A stretch of DNA of 64,000 bases. Origin: Citreicoccus inhibens. GTDB taxonomy: Bacteria; Myxococcota; Myxococcia; Myxococcales; Myxococcaceae. Positions 61,847 to 64,000 of the stretch are shown here, piece after piece. Location of the stretch: assembly GCF_019039035.1 (NCBI RefSeq), contig NZ_JAHNZT010000017.1:62001-126000 (forward strand), in the 5' to 3' direction. The notes beneath the pieces were generated by a model, which worked only from the letters and a program-made list of their open reading frames with translations, did no database searches and was not told where the DNA came from. Each line of letters starts with the position of its first letter. Within the stretch, counting starts at the first letter, position 1. A program made the translations under genes and the position numbers.

Positions 61847-62386
61847 TCACGGACGCGGGGCTCGCCGAGCGTCGTCTGTTCTTGAGACAGGAGGTCCGCT
61901 GACGGTGGCGAACTCCGGGCCCACGAACTCCTCGGCGACGAGGCCTTGACTGGCCGCGCCCGCGAACGCACCGATGAACGTGGCGATGATGTGCAGCAGG
62001 GTCCAGTTCCAGAGCCCCAGGCCGGAGAAGAACCGGACGAAGCCCATCGCGAAGACGTTGAAGAAGACGTAGAGGGTGGCGGGCACCACGATGGATGAAA
62101 CGGCGGCGGCGTACATCGCGCGCGGCAGCTTCTTCGCGAGGAAGCCTCCGAAGGTGCTGGCGATCAAACTGCCGAAGAACGGCACCCAGAAGATGCTGAG
62201 GCTGATGAGGACCATCGTCAGCGCGCTGACCTTGAACTGGCCGTGCAGGAACGCCACGCCGTCCTCCTTCACGGCGACGCCGGGGGGGATGGGCACGTGG
62301 TCCACGTAGCGCGGCGGATCAAAGTCGAGCGACGTCGATATCGGGGCCCCGTCTCCGGGGCGGGGTGGGGTGATGGCTTCAGCCAT
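61847..62386 (-). CDS. Hypothetical membrane protein
   Basis: A 179-residue protein with a 55-residue polar N-terminus. Three or four hydrophobic segments follow: LTMVLISLSIFWVPFFGSLIASTFGGFLA, AAAVSSIVVPATLYVFFNVFAMGFV and LLHIIATFIGAFAGAASQGL. The GFLAKKLPRAMYAAAVSSIVVP pattern resembles DUF5518-like membrane proteins. GGGAGG lies 8 bases before the ATG, a strong ribosome-binding site. The longer upstream frame (to 63184) is antisense to the next gene and was dropped. Function unknown. Confidence 0.8.
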   Translation of the reverse strand: MAEAITPPRPGDGAPISTSLDFDPPRYVDHVPIPPGVAVKEDGVAFLHGQFKVSALTMVLISLSIFWVPFFGSLIASTFGGFLAKKLPRAMYAAAVSSIVVPATLYVFFNVFAMGFVRFFSGLGLWNWTLLHIIATFIGAFAGAASQGLVAEEFVGPEFATVSGPPVSRTDDARRAPRP

Positions 62387-62644
62387 GGCGCTGCCTCCCT
62401 CCGGGGTGTGCACGCCCGGTGGGCATGAGATGGGGATGGCTCCCCCCGCTGCGGAAGCGCTGTCGCCCCTGTCGCCGCGCTTCCAGGGGAGCGGCGCCCT
62501 GTCGTGTCTCCCGGTGGGAGCCGGGACTCCGGGTGGAGGGCGGCCTGCACGGCGGGGCCGCCAGCGGCGCTCGGTGCTTGGAGTCTGGTGGTGGGCGGCT
62601 ATGCTGCCGCGCCCGGCTGCACCCTTTCTTGCCTGGATGACCCC

Positions 62645-63127
62645 ATGAGCCTTCTCCGTACGTCGCTGATTGCCGCCCTCGCTTCCATCACCCTGCTGTC
62701 CGGCTGCGCGCTGCGCCCCCGCTACCGGGACATCGTGGCCCAGCCGGGAGCCGCGAAGGCCGCCGAGGGGCAGCTCGTGGTGCTGCGCGTGGTGGACGCG
62801 GAGACGGGCAAGCCCGTGCAGGGCGCCAAGGTCTTCGGCGGTGAGCTGCGCGAGCGGCTGTCCGCCACGACCGACGCCGATGGCCGCCTGAGCCTCCAGG
62901 TGTCCAAGGTCCTCCTGGAGGAGAACCCGCTGGTCGAGGTGGTGCTGCCCAAGGGCGTGCACGGCTATCAGTTCCAGGCGCTCCCCGTGGGCCAGTCGCC
63001 CCAGCCCGAGCCGGTGCCGAGCACGGACAGCCAGCCCACGCCCGCCGCTCCGGCGCCCGAGGCCCCCACGACGCCTGCCGCTCCGACGCCTGCCGCGCCC
63101 ACCGCGACGCCTTCCACCGGGACCTGA
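62645..63127 (+). CDS. Lipoprotein with carboxypeptidase-regulatory-like domain and Pro/Ala tail
   Basis: A 160-residue lipoprotein with signal RTSLIAALASITLLSGC and lipobox. Residues about 40-110 are a beta domain (LVVLRVVDAETGKPVQGAKVFGGELRERLSATTDADGRLSLQVSK) like the CarboxypepD_reg/Ig-like fold used on surfaces. The last 45 residues are a low-complexity Pro/Ala/Thr tail, probably reaching from the membrane. The divergent region to the membrane-protein gene is 258 bases; I saw no clear promoter in it. Confidence 0.82.
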   Translation: MSLLRTSLIAALASITLLSGCALRPRYRDIVAQPGAAKAAEGQLVVLRVVDAETGKPVQGAKVFGGELRERLSATTDADGRLSLQVSKVLLEENPLVEVVLPKGVHGYQFQALPVGQSPQPEPVPSTDSQPTPAAPAPEAPTTPAAPTPAAPTATPSTGT

Positions 63128-63167
63128 GCCCCGCATGGTGCCCGGGGGCGCTCGCTCCCGGGTGCGC

Positions 63168-63193
63168 GGGAGGCGCGAGTCCACGCGCCTCCC
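63168..63193. terminator. Bidirectional terminator hairpin
   Basis: A perfect 10-bp stem pairs GGGAGGCGCG (63168-63177) with CGCGCCTCCC (63184-63193) around a 6-nt loop, 7 bases from the stop of the PilZ gene and 40 from the lipoprotein stop. Confidence 0.75.
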
Positions 63194-63200
63194 CTCGCGT

Positions 63201-63560
63201 TCAAGGCGAGCCGGAAGCGCGCTCCGCGGTGTGCCAGCGCACCAGCCGCCGACCTTGCAGGCGCCGGTACTCCTGGAGCCTGCGACCGAAGTCCTCTGGG
63301 ATGGTGGTGAAGCGCACGCCGTAGCGGCCGCGCACGCGCTCGCCCGCGGCCTGCCGCGTCCACACGACTTCGCCCTGGAAGGGAACCTCCTCCGCGCCCA
63401 GCACGATGGCGCCTTCCAACAGGCCGCCTCGCTTCACGGGCTGGAGCATGTCCGCGCAGAACCCTCCCTCGGACACGTCGTGGGTGTAGACGGGAAGCAT
63501 GCCGCGCAGGCGGATGGCCAGGCGGTGCGCATAGCGAGGCAGACCACGAGGCTGGAGCAT
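63201..63560 (-). CDS. PilZ-domain protein
   Basis: A 119-residue single-domain protein. The PilZ signature is present: RLAIRLRG (RxxxR) and THDVSEGGFCADM (D-x-S-x-x-G), followed by beta strands GGLLEGAIVLGAEEVPFQGEVVWTRQ and RGRYGVRFTTIPEDFGRRLQEY. Such proteins bind cyclic di-GMP and change the activity of partners, in myxobacteria often linked to motility or development. The start at ATG 63560 has GGGGC upstream; a longer start is possible because the frame is open to 63701. It is divergent from the GreB-like gene. Confidence 0.85.
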   Translation of the reverse strand: MLQPRGLPRYAHRLAIRLRGMLPVYTHDVSEGGFCADMLQPVKRGGLLEGAIVLGAEEVPFQGEVVWTRQAAGERVRGRYGVRFTTIPEDFGRRLQEYRRLQGRRLVRWHTAERASGSP

Positions 63561-63684
63561 GCCCCTGATTCTGCCAGAGTCCACAAGGGGCGGAAAATTG
63601 CGCCGGCCCAGTGGATGAGAGGGCAGGCAGCGAGGGATGCAAATCCCGGGAACCGTTGAGAAATCTCCGGGGGAGGGAGCCGCC

Positions 63685-64000
63685 ATGTCGAAGGCATTCA
63701 CGAAGGAGGATGGTGGGGACCCGGGCGTGGTTCCCTCGCGACCTCGGTCGCTCTCCGGCGAGCCGCGCTACATCACGCCCGAGGGATACCGCGCGCTCCA
63801 AGCGGAGCTGGCCACGGTGCAGGGGCCGGACGATGGCCGCGCGAGCGTTCCAGAGCTGGAGGTGGGGCTGCGCCAGCGTGAGCGAGAACGACGCGCGAGG
63901 GAGCTGCTCGCGACGCTGGACGCGGTGCGCGTGGTGGAGCCGGATCCGTCGCAGGCGGGGCGCGTGTTCTTTGGCGCGTGGGTGGAGCTGGAGGACGAGG
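63685..64000 (+). CDS. GreB-like transcript cleavage factor with shortened coiled coil (3' truncated)
   Basis: 105 residues are in the window; the stop lies beyond it. ATG 63685 follows GGGGGAGGGAG. After a 27-residue polar start the sequence is RYITPEGYRALQAELATVQ, then charged helix GLRQRERERRARELLATLDAVRVV, then GRVFFGAWVELEDE, which matches the GreB core VFFGAWVEIE. The antiparallel coiled coil between the two is about 15 residues shorter than in GreA/GreB, and the tip GDxSENADY is absent. RNA cleavage stimulation by the tip acidic residues is therefore doubtful; it may be a secondary-channel regulator. Confidence 0.82.
   Translation, partial: MSKAFTKEDGGDPGVVPSRPRSLSGEPRYITPEGYRALQAELATVQGPDDGRASVPELEVGLRQRERERRARELLATLDAVRVVEPDPSQAGRVFFGAWVELEDE

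Overview
The window looks like chromosomal DNA of a myxobacterium, probably a Myxococcaceae or Archangiaceae relative. GC content is high (about 70 percent in most genes), lipoproteins and secreted proteins are numerous, and a traA/traB outer-membrane-exchange pair is present, with TraA ending in a MYXO-CTERM-like sorting tail. Genes are dense on both strands, with short intergenic gaps and several GC-rich hairpins between convergent genes. I saw no tRNA, rRNA, CRISPR array, insertion sequence or prophage.

Left part (1-20 kb). A truncated L-asparaginase, a small Cys-rich lipoprotein, a peptidoglycan amidase and a RecQ helicase precede the most distinctive locus, at 4887-13958. This three-gene operon encodes (i) a tandem-ACP protein fused to a FabL-like short-chain reductase, (ii) a 2150-residue megasynthase with the order hotdog/thioesterase-like, acyltransferase, ketosynthase, chain-length-factor-like, ketoreductase, dehydratase, and (iii) a membrane fatty-acid desaturase. 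Together they carry nearly every activity of an iterative fatty-acid or polyketide synthase, in an order unlike the usual PfaABCD or enediyne layouts. My best reading is a secondary-lipid synthase. Next come a YqeY-like gene, an alpha/beta-hydrolase/MarR operon with two palindromic operators in its promoter, lipoproteins, and a decayed hydrolase pseudogene.

Middle part (20-47 kb). This holds atpG-atpD-(secreted protein)-atpC, running divergently from a SanA/YdcF-like gene, with no other ATP synthase genes next to it. An ADP-ribosylglycohydrolase and two small membrane-protein genes precede cytochrome bd oxidase (cydAB), an Rrf2-family regulator and a DoxX-like protein. The last two share an operator-like 27-bp motif. 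Then come general metabolism genes (SDR, GNAT, pgi), a TetR/fatty-acid-hydroxylase operon with a clear TetR-type operator, an M23 peptidase overlapping a dynamin-like GTPase antisense, a P-loop kinase fused to an unusual N-terminal domain, an amidinotransferase-like pair, an MBL hydrolase and a DUF393-lipase-maturation-factor fusion.

Right part (47-64 kb). traB and traA form an overlapping operon. The part of traA encoding the PA14-like variable domain has visibly lower GC than its surroundings, as expected if this recognition domain is exchanged between strains. Upstream lie a DisA_N/DAC-like sensor protein, an XRE regulator and a second dynamin-like GTPase. The remainder is a thioredoxin-fold TPR lipoprotein, a metallophosphatase, a LuxR-type regulator, a PLP aldolase/lactone-oxidase operon, a PilZ protein and the start of a GreB-like factor with a shortened coiled coil.

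All functional calls rest on motif reading and family memory. No database search was run.
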